Shown here piece by piece: positions 24,750 through 32,763 of a stretch of 64,000 nt of DNA. Positions within the stretch are counted from its first letter, which is position 1, and each line of letters starts with the position of its first letter. A program made the translations under genes and the position numbers. The notes beneath the pieces were generated by a model. That model saw only the letters and a program-made list of their open reading frames with translations. It was not told the DNA's origin and made no database searches. Origin of the DNA: Arthrobacter sp. ISL-72 (GTDB lineage: Bacteria > Actinomycetota > Actinomycetes > Actinomycetales > Micrococcaceae); the NCBI RefSeq assembly GCF_018613755.1, contig NZ_JAGGPP010000001.1, positions 1 through 64,000 on the forward strand, written 5' to 3'.

Positions 24750-25964
24750 TCAGTCTCCGCCGTCCGCCGTCGGCCGCGGCCTGATGCACGCCGCACCCAG
24801 CACCACGCAGGACATCCACAGCGCCCCGCTGGGCCCGACCGGTGCGGCGAGCAATCCTGCGGCGGCCGGCAGGCTGACCTGTCCCACCCGGTTACCGAGC
24901 AGGCGGAGGGCGAGGGCTGCTCCCCGGGACGCGGGCGGGACGGCGTGGGTCACCAGGGTCATGGTGATTGGCTGCCCCAGGCCCAGGAAGAAGCCGCCGA
25001 TCACCAGCAGGCCGCCGGCGAGCCACGGAAATTCAAACAGCCACGGCAGCAGCGCGAGCGTTGTCCCAGCCCCCGCCAGGCTGGCGATGACCAGCGTTGG
25101 CCGGCTCCACCGCGCCAGCAGAACGGGCAAGAGCAGCCGGGATGTAATGGAGGCAGCGGCCCGCAGTGCCAACAGAATGCCCACCATGACAGGCGCGACT
25201 CCCTTTTCTTCCCCCAGCAGCGGCAGGAACGCGACCAGGATGTCAGTGGTGGCAAGGAGCGCAAGGCTGGCAACCATGTTCGTCCGAACCGCCGGAAACC
25301 GCAGAAGCGCGGCGGCCGAGACCGGAGGGGCCGGCGCAGGTGCATCCGGGTCCTTCACCGGCTTCGCCGATCCCCTGACAGCCGTTCCCGCCGCAAACGG
25401 CACCGCGAGCAACGAGATGACCCCGGCGATCAGGAGGCCGGTGTTGGCGTCAGCCAACCGGGCTCCGGCCGGCACACCCTCCGCGGATCCCATGGCAAGG
25501 CCGGCGAGGAGCGGGCCGGCCATCTGACCGACGGAGAAGGACGCCGTGAACCAGCCGAAAGCCGCATCCATGTGGTTCAGGGGGACAAACCGTGCGATGG
25601 CGGACTGCCCGGCGATGGTGAAGCAGAGGTGGCCAAGGCCGAGCACGGCACTCGCTGCCCCGACCAGGAACAGGGATGGCGACAGGAACAGCACAAACGG
25701 GCCCGCGGCCAGGAGAACAGTGCCAATCACCACAATGCCGCGCAAGGAGCTGCGCCGGTCTGAGACCCTTCCGAGCCACAGCGCCGCGGCCACCGGAAGC
25801 AGGGCATACGCCGCCGAGGTCAGGCCCACTGTGACGGAGTCTCCGCCCAGGGCCAGGACCTTGTAGGAAATGAGGGGCCGCGCCAGGTTCAGGGCCATCT
25901 GGCACAGAACGGCGGAGGCGATCAACATCCACAGCCACTGGCGGGAAAGTTGGCGCCTGCTCAA
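24750..25964 (-). CDS. MFS transporter
   Basis: A 404-residue major-facilitator protein with twelve predicted helices; the loop after helix 2 reads WLGRVSDRRSSLRG, a degenerate form of the family motif A, and the second half has LLARWSRPTLVIASLAG. A Pro/Ala-rich cytoplasmic linker (PVKDPDAPAPAPP) joins the halves. It is divergent from a GntR regulator with a palindrome between them, so expression is probably effector-induced. The TTG at 25964 is used with GAGG/AAAGGG upstream; the alternative ATG is 12 codons inside. Substrate unknown. Confidence 0.85.
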   Translation of the reverse strand: MSRRQLSRQWLWMLIASAVLCQMALNLARPLISYKVLALGGDSVTVGLTSAAYALLPVAAALWLGRVSDRRSSLRGIVVIGTVLLAAGPFVLFLSPSLFLVGAASAVLGLGHLCFTIAGQSAIARFVPLNHMDAAFGWFTASFSVGQMAGPLLAGLAMGSAEGVPAGARLADANTGLLIAGVISLLAVPFAAGTAVRGSAKPVKDPDAPAPAPPVSAAALLRFPAVRTNMVASLALLATTDILVAFLPLLGEEKGVAPVMVGILLALRAAASITSRLLLPVLLARWSRPTLVIASLAGAGTTLALLPWLFEFPWLAGGLLVIGGFFLGLGQPITMTLVTHAVPPASRGAALALRLLGNRVGQVSLPAAAGLLAAPVGPSGALWMSCVVLGAACIRPRPTADGGD

Positions 25965-25996
25965 AACCTCGCCCTTTCACCGGAAATCCCACGTCG

Positions 25997-26015
25997 TTAT
26001 AGCCTATAACCTATA
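25997..26015. promoter_or_regulatory. GntR-type operator between MFS and GntR genes
   Basis: TTATAGCCTATAA (25997-26009) is a perfect dyad with 6-bp arms around one base; CCTATAG follows at 26010, giving a third half-site. It lies in the 103-bp divergent region, within reach of both starts. Confidence 0.65.
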
Positions 26016-26067
26016 GAAGCAGCGTGCAGGACTCAAATCCTCCCCCCCTACGCATGAAGGAGCAACG

Positions 26068-26736
26068 GTGGTAAACCCGGCCGTAGCACTGACGAAGAAC
26101 GCCTACGCCTACGATGAGCTGCGCCGTCGTATTCTGACAGGTGACATCAGGCAGGGCTCCGTTCTCAGTCAGGCCCAGCTTGCCAAGGAAATCGGCGTCA
26201 GCACCACGCCGCTGCGCGAAGCGCTCCGCCGCCTGGCAGCCGAGGGACTCGTCCAGCTCGAATCACACCGCGACGCCCGGGTCGCCTCCTTGACTGCCGA
26301 TGAGGCACGCGACCTCTACGTCATCAGGGAAAACCTGGATCCCCTTGCAGCAGGGCTCGCGGCCGAGAGCCGTACACCGGCAGACATCGCGGACATTGAA
26401 GCCGCACTGAAGCAACTGACACCCCTGCACGACGCCGCGGACCTCGCCGCAATGATGGCCCACCGGGAGTTCCACCGTGCCATCTACACCGCATCGCACA
26501 ATCCGCCGTTGATCGGAATCCTGGAAGGCCTCTGGGACAAGGCCGACCGCTACCGACGGATCGGTCTGCAGGGACAAAAGGAATCCGAAAATGACCGGCT
26601 CCGGGTCCAGGAGGAACACGTCCACATCGCCGACGCAGTAGTGGCCGGGGATGCCGTCCGGGCCCGCGAGATCATGCAGCGCCACGTCGCCGGCAGCCTT
26701 GGGCGCCGCGCCATAGCGGTTCTCGAAAACCAATAG
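26068..26736 (+). CDS. GntR-family regulator, FCD subfamily
   Basis: A 222-residue FadR/FCD regulator. N-terminal winged helix: YDELRRRILTGDIRQGSVLS, LAKEIGVSTTPLREALRRLA. C-terminal all-helical FCD domain with the metal-site residues in AMMAHREFHRAIYTAS (Asp/His pattern), LWDKADRYRR and EEHVHIADAVVAGD. Such proteins sense small carboxylates through a bound metal. GTG start at 26068 with AAGGAG five bases upstream. Divergent from the MFS gene and probably its regulator through the TTATAG dyad. Confidence 0.9.
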   Translation: MVNPAVALTKNAYAYDELRRRILTGDIRQGSVLSQAQLAKEIGVSTTPLREALRRLAAEGLVQLESHRDARVASLTADEARDLYVIRENLDPLAAGLAAESRTPADIADIEAALKQLTPLHDAADLAAMMAHREFHRAIYTASHNPPLIGILEGLWDKADRYRRIGLQGQKESENDRLRVQEEHVHIADAVVAGDAVRAREIMQRHVAGSLGRRAIAVLENQ

Positions 26737-26761
26737 CGCCCCGCCTTTAGGGCAACGCGGC

Positions 26762-26798
26762 CGGACGACGGCGGGAGGTCCCGCCGTCGTCCGCTTGC
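26762..26798. terminator. Dispersed GC hairpin, copy 4 (perfect)
   Basis: CGGACGACGGCGGGA (26762-26776) and TCCCGCCGTCGTCCG (26779-26793) are perfect 15-bp arms, loop GG, followed by CTTGCG. It lies between convergent GntR and LysR genes. Confidence 0.8.
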
Positions 26799-26813
26799 GC
26801 TGTGCCGCCTCCC

Positions 26814-27686
26814 CTATAGTGCCGGCTGCTCGGGGACGAAGGCTTCCCTTGCCAGCCGGGTGAAGTCTGAAACGAGAACCGAGGGATCGTCTTTCCAAGA
26901 CGCCAGGAAGACAGAAATAGGCGGGGCATCGCGGACCGGCCGGTACACGATTCCGGGCCGCGGATTCTGCGCGGCCGTGGCCTCAGAGGACATGCCCATG
27001 GCCTGCCCTGTGGAGATGAGCGTCAGCCATTCGTCCACGCCCTGCACAAGCCGGACCAACGCGGGCCGGGACTCGTCGGACCAGAGGTCTTCGGTGGTGG
27101 TTCCCGTGCGGTGGTCGACGGCGATCGTTCGTCCGGAAAAGTCAGACAGGCGCAGGAAACGCCGCCGGGCGAGTGGATCCGCCTTGGCGATGGCAGCGTA
27201 GCGGGATTCCGTTCCGATGAGCGTGGACGCGAAGCGGTTGTCATTGACGGGGCGGCGCCGCACAACGGCCACTTCGACCGACCCGTTCGCCAGCCCGCCC
27301 GCCGGGGCATTCGACTGCACCCAGATCAAGCGCACCCCCGGGTGGGCCTCGTCCCATTTATGCTGCAGTGTCACGGTCCGGCGGCCCAGCGCGGACCACG
27401 CATAACTCACCCTCAGCTCGCCGCTTTGGTCTTTGGCTTCGCGTTCAAGCAGCGCAACCTCGTCGAGGACGCGGCGTGCGTGCTCGATGATCCGTTGACC
27501 GGCAGCAGTTGGAGTGACGTTGCGGGTTGTCCGCTGCAGAATGCGCAGCCCCAGGGCCCGTTCCAGCGCGGCGACGGACCGCGAAACGGCCGCCTGCGAC
27601 GTTCCGAGATCGATAGCGGCATCGGTAAAGGTCTGCGAGTCCACCACGGCAACCAGCGCCCGGAGATACCGCAGTTCAACATTCAT
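26814..27686 (-). CDS. LysR-family transcriptional regulator
   Basis: A 290-residue LysR regulator: N-terminal helix-turn-helix with LRYLRALVAVVDSQTFTDAA and LGTSQAAVSRSVAALERALG, then the periplasmic-binding-like effector domain (SGELRVSYAWSALGRRTV onward). The ATG at 27686 starts exactly at the canonical MNVELRYLRA; longer frames extend into the divergent transporter gene. It is divergent from the EamA exporter and is the likely regulator of it. Effector unknown. Confidence 0.9.
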   Translation of the reverse strand: MNVELRYLRALVAVVDSQTFTDAAIDLGTSQAAVSRSVAALERALGLRILQRTTRNVTPTAAGQRIIEHARRVLDEVALLEREAKDQSGELRVSYAWSALGRRTVTLQHKWDEAHPGVRLIWVQSNAPAGGLANGSVEVAVVRRRPVNDNRFASTLIGTESRYAAIAKADPLARRRFLRLSDFSGRTIAVDHRTGTTTEDLWSDESRPALVRLVQGVDEWLTLISTGQAMGMSSEATAAQNPRPGIVYRPVRDAPPISVFLASWKDDPSVLVSDFTRLAREAFVPEQPAL

Positions 27687-27756
27687 ACGGTCATCGTATA
27701 GAACGTTCACCGAGCACATTTTTTCGCGCAGGGGTTTTGCCCGGAAACTTTGGCTT

Positions 27757-28716
27757 ATGGAAGCCTCTTCAGTGCACAGCGCAGGTGGACCCCGCGGGTC
27801 AGGCCCGCGTGGGTCAGACCGGCGCGGGTCAGGCGCGCGCGGGTCAACGCTCGTTCGTGGCGTGCTGACCATGGCGGGAAGCGGCGTCAGCAATCAGATC
27901 GGCGCCGGAATCGGGGCGCACGCCTTTCCGCTGATCGGGCCGGCCGGAGTTGTCGCTGTGCGCCAGCTTGTAGCCGCGGCGGTGCTGCTTCCCGTTGCCC
28001 GGCCTCCCTTCCACCGGTTCACCTGGCGGCAGTGGTGGCCGGTCCTCCTGCTGGGCGCGGCCACCGCCTTGATGAACATCTGCCTCTACGTGGCGATCGA
28101 ACGGATCGGGCTGGGCCTGGCCGTCACCCTGGAATTCCTCGGGCCGCTGGCCGTCGCGCTGCTGGCGTCGAGGAGCCGGTGGGATTTGCTGTGCGGGCTG
28201 ACCGCAGGACTGGGTGTGTACGTTCTTGTCCTGCCGGGCCCCACCAGCGACTACGCCGGAATTGCGATCGCCGTGACGGCGGCCGCCTGTTGGGCGGCGT
28301 ACATCGTCCTGAACAGGGTGGCCGGGCAGCGACTGCCCGGCCTGCAGGCTCCCGCCGCAGCGACGCTGATTTCACTGCTGTTCTACCTGCCCGTGGCGGC
28401 CTATTTGGTCATTCAAGGAATGTTTGCCGGTCCGGCGCTTCTCTACGCCGTCACGGCCGGAGTCCTTTGCTCCGTGGTTCCCTACGCCGCCGACCTCATC
28501 GCACTCCGCCACGTGCCCGCGGGGTTCTTCAGCGTATTCATGAGCATCAACCCGATCCTCGCCGCGCTCTCCGGAACTGTGGTGCTGGGCCAGATCCTGG
28601 TCCTCCACGAATGGCTTGGCATGGCCATCGTCGTTGCCACCAACAGTGCGGCCATCTGGCTGACCGGACGCAGAAATAGAACCCAATCGGGTACAGGCGG
28701 CGCAGGGACCGGGTAG
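27757..28716 (+). CDS. EamA/DMT-family exporter (RhtA-like)
   Basis: A 319-residue drug/metabolite transporter with ten predicted helices in two EamA repeats: the first from VSNQIGAGIGAHAFPLIG through ALYVAIERIGLGLAVTLEFLG-like text, the second from YAGIAIAVTAAACWAAYIVL to AIVVATNSAAIWL. RhtA relatives export threonine, homoserine and other amino acids. The first 30 residues are unusual, a GSGPRGSDRRGS-type repeat encoded by four 15-bp units; with no good Shine-Dalgarno at 27757, the true start could be the GTG at the VLTMAGSG segment just after the repeats. Confidence 0.82.
   Translation: MEASSVHSAGGPRGSGPRGSDRRGSGARGSTLVRGVLTMAGSGVSNQIGAGIGAHAFPLIGPAGVVAVRQLVAAAVLLPVARPPFHRFTWRQWWPVLLLGAATALMNICLYVAIERIGLGLAVTLEFLGPLAVALLASRSRWDLLCGLTAGLGVYVLVLPGPTSDYAGIAIAVTAAACWAAYIVLNRVAGQRLPGLQAPAAATLISLLFYLPVAAYLVIQGMFAGPALLYAVTAGVLCSVVPYAADLIALRHVPAGFFSVFMSINPILAALSGTVVLGQILVLHEWLGMAIVVATNSAAIWLTGRRNRTQSGTGGAGTG
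27791..27848 (+). repeat. Tandem 15-bp repeat inside the exporter's N-terminal coding region
   Basis: The core GGGTC recurs at 27796, 27811, 27826 and 27841, each in a GC-rich 15-bp unit. As the unit is a multiple of three it keeps the frame and adds Gly/Arg/Ser residues. Such an array can expand or contract. Confidence 0.7.
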
Positions 28717-28779
28717 GAGCAACAGCTGCACGGCCCGGAGGCGGCAGCGACGATCTAAATGTTCCAACAGCGCAACCGG

Positions 28780-28820
28780 AAACGGACGACGGCGGCACAT
28801 CCCGCCGTCGTCCGTTTGCG
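28780..28820. terminator. Dispersed GC hairpin, copy 5
   Basis: AAACGGACGACGGCGG (28780-28795) and CCGCCGTCGTCCGTTT pair perfectly over 16 bp with loop CACATC, and TTTGCG follows. Downstream of the exporter gene. Confidence 0.78.
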
Positions 28821-28963
28821 TCGCGTGTCGGTCGCCGAGGCGATCACACGCTCACCGTCCGTCCCTTGACGCTTCCCTCTGCCCTGAGGAGGATCGGAAG
28901 TGTCGGCGCAGTTGGCGGTCTCTTAGGAGTCCAGCTGCGGACCGGCCCCTGAAGGGCCGTGAC

Positions 28964-30166
28964 ATGCAGACAGCATCCACCCGACTGGCCCCGGTCCGTC
29001 TCGCGGTCCTGACCGCCCTGAGCGCAACAGTGGCGGCGTCCTTCCTCGCAGGCTGCACAGCAGCACCGGAGCCGCCCGGCCAACAGTCCTCACCGCCATC
29101 GTCCGCTGCCTCCGCAGCGGAGCCCTCCTCCGGCTTGGAACGCTACCTCGATGCGGTGCGTACCGACGGAGCCTCGGCCGTTGTCATCCAGATGAAAACG
29201 AACGGCGAAGAATGGACCCGCGCCGTCGGTGTCCGGAGCCAGGACAACCAGGAACCGGTCCAACTGACGGACCAGGTCCATATCGGCGACGCCACGATCC
29301 CCATGGTGGCAGTGTCCGTGATGAAGCTGGTGGAAGAAGGAAAGCTCCGGCTGGACGATCCCGTCTCCCGCCATCTGCCGGAACTCGCAACAATGCTTCA
29401 CCCGCCGGGGCCCGTCAGCGTGCGCAGCCTGCTCAACCACCGTTCCGGCATGCCCAGTTACTGGGAGGCACTGCTGGCGTCCGCACCCATGCAGGATGTC
29501 CTGGCCAAACGGATGACCCATGAAGAGCGACTGGCCGTTGCCGCCTCCGTCCCGTGGGAACCCCGGGGATCGGCCGTTGCCTTCAGCTACTCGAACTCAA
29601 ACTATGCTGCGCTGGCGCTCCTCGTTGAGCGGTTGCGCGGAGCGACAATCGGCGAAGTCCTTCGCACCGACATCGCGGAGCCCCTGGGGCTCGACGGCAC
29701 CCTCATGACGGGGGCCGAACCCGGACCGGAACAGCTGATCCACGGTTATGCGCTGCTGGGGAACAAACCCGTTGACGTCGCGCTGCCGGCAATCCACATC
29801 GGTTCCGCGGACAGCGGGATGATTTCCACCGTGCCGGACCTCAACGCATTTCCTGGCGCGCTGGCACAGGGGAAGTTGCTGGACTCCAAGACAGTGGCGG
29901 AAATGACCGCACCGGACCAGGCAAATGAAGAGGAAGGCTACGGACTGGGGCTCCAGCACTGGAAGGATGCCTGCACCGGCAATTACTACTTCGGCCACGT
30001 GGGCGACGTGCCCGGGTATGGGACGGTTGCCATAACCAGCGCCGATGGCTCCCGGCAAGCGGCCATGGCCGTGGCGCTGCCGCCGGCATCGCCACGGGAG
30101 GACTTCAATCCGCGCGTACAGGAGATGGTGGACAGGGCTCTTGAGGCGCTCAACAAGGCCTGTTAG
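28964..30166 (+). CDS. Beta-lactamase-fold (class C-like) lipoprotein lacking SxxK
   Basis: A 400-residue secreted lipoprotein (lipobox LAGC, Cys 31) with a serine beta-lactamase/DD-peptidase fold. Family landmarks are clear: VEEGKLRLDDPVSRHLPE, SVRSLLNHRSGMPSYWE, the second motif Tyr-Ser-Asn in FSYSNSNYAALALL, and a third motif GHVGDVPGYG. The first motif, normally IGSxTK with the nucleophile Ser and Lys, reads IGDATIPM here: Asp 109 replaces Ser and Ile 112 replaces Lys. It may therefore be a binding protein or use other residues. ATG at 28964 with GAAGG upstream. Single gene after a hairpin. Confidence 0.82.
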   Translation: MQTASTRLAPVRLAVLTALSATVAASFLAGCTAAPEPPGQQSSPPSSAASAAEPSSGLERYLDAVRTDGASAVVIQMKTNGEEWTRAVGVRSQDNQEPVQLTDQVHIGDATIPMVAVSVMKLVEEGKLRLDDPVSRHLPELATMLHPPGPVSVRSLLNHRSGMPSYWEALLASAPMQDVLAKRMTHEERLAVAASVPWEPRGSAVAFSYSNSNYAALALLVERLRGATIGEVLRTDIAEPLGLDGTLMTGAEPGPEQLIHGYALLGNKPVDVALPAIHIGSADSGMISTVPDLNAFPGALAQGKLLDSKTVAEMTAPDQANEEEGYGLGLQHWKDACTGNYYFGHVGDVPGYGTVAITSADGSRQAAMAVALPPASPREDFNPRVQEMVDRALEALNKAC

Positions 30167-30286
30167 CAGCAGCCGTCCCGCCGCGCAGGTATTCAGCATG
30201 CTTAGCATTAAGCGGAAAACGGGTTTACGATTGAGGAGTGAACCGCAGGCGGACCGCCGGCGGCAACCAACCGAAGGAGTGGCATC

Positions 30287-30460
30287 GTGGGATTGGACGA
30301 CAAGATCGAAAATGCTGCCGAGAAGCTTGGCGGCAAGGGCAAGGAAGCCGCCGGAGACGCTACGGACGATCAGAGCCTGAAAGCCGAAGGCCAGACCGAT
30401 CAGTCCAAAGCGGATCTGAAGCAGGCCGGCGAGAAGGTCAAGGACGCCTTCAAGAAATAA
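30287..30460 (+). CDS. CsbD-family small stress protein
   Basis: A 57-residue hydrophilic protein: MGLDDKIENAAEKLGGKGKE at the start, then Asp/Gln-rich AGDATDDQSLKAEGQ and a lysine-rich tail AGEKVKDAFKK. This is the CsbD pattern, a family of small general-stress proteins of unknown mechanism. It begins with GTG at 30287; AAGGAG at 30274-30279 is at ideal spacing. A strong hairpin lies 17 bases after the stop. Confidence 0.85.
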   Translation: MGLDDKIENAAEKLGGKGKEAAGDATDDQSLKAEGQTDQSKADLKQAGEKVKDAFKK

Positions 30461-30476
30461 TGCCGCAAAGATAGGG

Positions 30477-30508
30477 AAGGGTGTCGCTCCGACGGGAGTG
30501 GCACCCTT
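30477..30508. terminator. Bidirectional terminator after the CsbD gene
   Basis: AAGGGTGTCGCTCC (30477-30490) pairs with GGAGTGGCACCCTT (30495-30508), with two G-U pairs, loop GACG, followed by CTTCTTTG. It lies between convergent CsbD and DUF6221 genes and is unrelated in sequence to the dispersed hairpin. Confidence 0.8.
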
Positions 30509-30518
30509 CTTTGCCGGG

Positions 30519-30818
30519 CTAGTCCGTAATGGTCCAGCCCTCCTGATAGTCAGGGTGCCAGCTGTAGACCGAGGCTAGGCACATGAGCACGTACTCGCTG
30601 GTCCCGCCCATCTGCGACGGTATATCGGTAACCAGGGGCACGTTCCCCAGGATCCTCCGCTTGGCGGCACACTCGGCCAGTACGCGACCGGCGGAGAACG
30701 GGGAGATGCCGAAGCTGGTCCGTTGCACCGGGTGACCGGATCCACTCTCTTCCAGCTGGCCCGCAGCTGCCTCGTCTTCCGCAATCCGGGCTTCCAGGAA
30801 TTCGATGATGTCGGCCAT
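30519..30818 (-). CDS. DUF6221 family protein
   Basis: A 99-residue actinobacterial protein of the DUF6221 type, function unknown. It shows the expected start MADIIEFLEARIAEDEAAAG, the middle GRVLAECAAKRRILG and the end YSWHPDYQEGWT. Other in-frame starts (30851, 30899) would add residues not seen in relatives and have no better ribosome site. These small proteins occur in many copies in actinobacterial genomes, frequently near mobile regions. Confidence 0.72.
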   Translation of the reverse strand: MADIIEFLEARIAEDEAAAGQLEESGSGHPVQRTSFGISPFSAGRVLAECAAKRRILGNVPLVTDIPSQMGGTSEYVLMCLASVYSWHPDYQEGWTITD

Positions 30819-30885
30819 GACCCCATTCTTCAACGCCCGCACCTCTTCCATGAAACCGGTCCATGTGGCGACTTGGTGCTCCGCG

Positions 30886-30914
30886 CACGACGGCGGCACG
30901 TCGCGCCGTCGTCG
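30886..30914. terminator. Dispersed GC hairpin, shortened copy 6
   Basis: ACGACGGCG and CGCCGTCGT flank the loop GCACGTCG. It lies just past the end of the flavin-reductase remnant (minus strand), possibly marking the deletion joint. Confidence 0.5.
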
Positions 30915-30923
30915 GGTTACGGT

Positions 30924-31103
30924 TCAGCACCGCTTGCTTTGGGGGTGTCTGCAGACGCCCCTCAGACGTTCCCGCCCCGCCGGCTGGAGACGGACGCCGT
31001 CGCGGTTGCCCTTCGTTGCCGCCGTGATCACGGTGAGGCCGGTGGCGAAATGGCCCAGGATGGTCCGGAGCCGGCGCGGGGTGAGATTAGAATGTTCCGT
31101 CAT
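30924..31103 (-). pseudogene. Truncated flavin reductase-like domain protein
   Basis: A 59-codon frame whose first half matches the N-terminus of flavin-reductase-like domain proteins: MTEHSNLTPRRLRTILGHF followed by ATGLTVITAATKG. After residue 36 the match stops; the remainder (VRLQPAGRERLRGVCRH) is unrelated and ends in a stop. The ATG at 31103 still has AAAGGA upstream, so this is a real start whose coding body has been lost, apparently by a deletion near 30995. The normal protein would be about 160-180 residues. Confidence 0.6.
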
Positions 31104-31349
31104 GGCGGGTCCTTTCGAAGCTTGTCCACCCAATCAACCACCCTGCCTGGCGGTTCCCAACAGCGGGTGAAATGAACGGACGCGCTGGGCAACACGGGTT
31201 AACTCCCCGAAGCATGGCGTAACGAAAACGGGTGCACGCGGGGCCTTGCAGCGCTCCGCCAGTGGGCCGTCGTCTCCATTAGGAGCGTGGTCTTCCCGCG
31301 CGGCTGTGCCTGAGTAATCTTTGAATACCGCGAGGGGAAGGAGCCGATC

Positions 31350-31730
31350 ATGGCAGTCACCGAAGTCATTCCGTACCTGTACTACGAAGGGGCGGACGCC
31401 GCGCTTGACTGGATGGAGAAGGTGCTCGGATTCGGCCCTTCCACCCGTTGGCGCAACGACGACGGCGTCACCGAGGAAGCGGAAATCGTGGCCGGAGGCG
31501 GGCGAATCGCGGTTTCCGGGAGCGCCGCAGATCCAGGCAACGGCGGAGGGCTGTTGCTGATCGTGCACGTGGACGACGTCGACGCCCAGTACTCCAGCGT
31601 CCGCGCCGCGACGGACGTGGAGATCGAGCCGCCGGCCGACCAGCCATACGGGCCGCGGACCTTCACGATCGTGGACCCGTGGGGCTATCAGTGGAACTTC
31701 TGGCAGGGAGAGGCGACACCGCCCGAGTAA
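31350..31730 (+). CDS. VOC-fold glyoxalase-like protein
   Basis: A 126-residue VOC-superfamily protein with PYLYYEGADAALDWMEKVLGF at the start, a central LLLIVHVDDVDAQYSSVRA and the closing YGPRTFTIVDPWGYQWNFWQ. This is the PhnB/Glo-EDI-BRP-like group; ligand unknown. GAAGGAG precedes the ATG at 31350. It stands alone between a remnant and a convergent regulator gene. Confidence 0.83.
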   Translation: MAVTEVIPYLYYEGADAALDWMEKVLGFGPSTRWRNDDGVTEEAEIVAGGGRIAVSGSAADPGNGGGLLLIVHVDDVDAQYSSVRAATDVEIEPPADQPYGPRTFTIVDPWGYQWNFWQGEATPPE

Positions 31731-31764
31731 CCAAACCTCATGTTTGAGGGTGACGTCCGGTTGC

Positions 31765-32367
31765 TTATCTCCGGATGCCTAGGGTGGCGATGAGGTCTTC
31801 GTGCAGCTCGAACCATACTCGGTGGAAGGAGTCGCGGTCGGTGGCGGTGAGCCAGGCCGGCTCCGTGGCAGCGTTCGCGAGCGCCTTCTCGAGGCGTTTC
31901 GTGTATCCGCTGAATCGCGGCAGGACAGCAATCAGCCGGGCTTCCAGATCACGTAAGGATGTCAGCGCTGGCTTGAAGGTCTGCTCTGTCTGCTCGGCAA
32001 TCCCGTCGCCTGGCCGATGTCCCGCGGACAGCCACTGGAGTTGAAGTTTGCTGCAGGCGGCAACGACCTGTTCGTTCAGGGGTGCAAAGTCAGCGTGCAC
32101 GCCGATGAGGGCTGGATGGCCGCCGGCAATGTTCAGCTCCTCTTCGAGGAGACGTTCATTTTCTTTCCTACCAGCGACGGTCAGGGACCAGCCCCTGGCT
32201 CCTCCGAATGAAGTTCGGTGCGCCCAACCGTTGGCACCTGCAGCTATCAGGCATTGTTCAACGTCGTCCGGATCTTGTCGGAACCGTGCCGCAACTGGTT
32301 CAGTGTCAGCGAAACCGAGCAACCTCACAGCGTGGAGCGTGAGCAGTATTGGCTGCTGTGCGTTCAC
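31765..32367 (-). CDS. Winged-helix protein coupled to the PEP-swivel gene
   Basis: A 200-residue protein with an N-terminal winged-helix-like domain (LLTLHAVRLLGFADTEPVAA, DDVEQCLIAAGANGWAHR, GGARGWSLTVAGRKENERLL) and an all-helical C-terminal half with HADFAPLNEQVVAACSKLQL and a WFELHEDLIATLG tail. I recall similar proteins next to PEP-utiliser mobile domains in actinobacteria, uncharacterised. The start is GTG 32367, overlapping the stop of the preceding gene as GTGA, which argues against any longer start. It is the last gene of a three-gene operon and probably senses the state of the swivelling-domain protein (inference). Confidence 0.7.
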   Translation of the reverse strand: MNAQQPILLTLHAVRLLGFADTEPVAARFRQDPDDVEQCLIAAGANGWAHRTSFGGARGWSLTVAGRKENERLLEEELNIAGGHPALIGVHADFAPLNEQVVAACSKLQLQWLSAGHRPGDGIAEQTEQTFKPALTSLRDLEARLIAVLPRFSGYTKRLEKALANAATEPAWLTATDRDSFHRVWFELHEDLIATLGIRR

Positions 32368-32723
32368 GATGAAGTCGCTCCTGCTGTTGCCGGATTCTCG
32401 CGGACGGTTCCATGGGTTCCGTCCACCACGAGCGATGTTCCGGTCGTGATGCGGGTCAAAGCGTGGTTTAGGCCCAGGACGGCGGGGATGCCGTACTCGC
32501 GGGCCACAATGGCGGCGTGGGACAGCATTCCCCCTGTTTCCGTGATGACTGCAGAGGCTACAGCGAACAGGGGTGTCCACGCGGGATCAGTAGTGCGGCA
32601 GACCAGGACCTCGCCAGGCCTCAGATCGGAGAACTGGTCGATGCTCTGAACGGTCCGTGCTGTACCGCACGCAATACCGGGGCTGGCACCGGTTCCAGTG
32701 AGAACGTTCTTGGAGACGTCCAT
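32364..32723 (-). CDS. Stand-alone PEP-utilising enzyme mobile (phosphohistidine swivel) domain
   Basis: A 119-residue protein made of a single PEP-utilisers mobile domain, as found inside pyruvate phosphate dikinase, PEP synthase and rifampicin phosphotransferase. The signature with the phosphorylatable histidine is intact: ETGGMLSHAAIVAREYGIPA (His about residue 80). The earlier half (SPGIACGTARTV, DLRPGEVLVCRTTDPAWTPL) is also standard. What is missing is any nucleotide- or PEP-binding domain, here or nearby, so it must be phosphorylated by another protein or used as a sensor. ATG 32723 with GGAAGAG upstream. Couples by GTGA to the winged-helix gene. Confidence 0.85.
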   Translation of the reverse strand: MDVSKNVLTGTGASPGIACGTARTVQSIDQFSDLRPGEVLVCRTTDPAWTPLFAVASAVITETGGMLSHAAIVAREYGIPAVLGLNHALTRITTGTSLVVDGTHGTVRENPATAGATSS

Positions 32724-32763
32724 GCTTTCTCTTCCTTTTTGGGCCGGAGACGGAGGTTCCATG

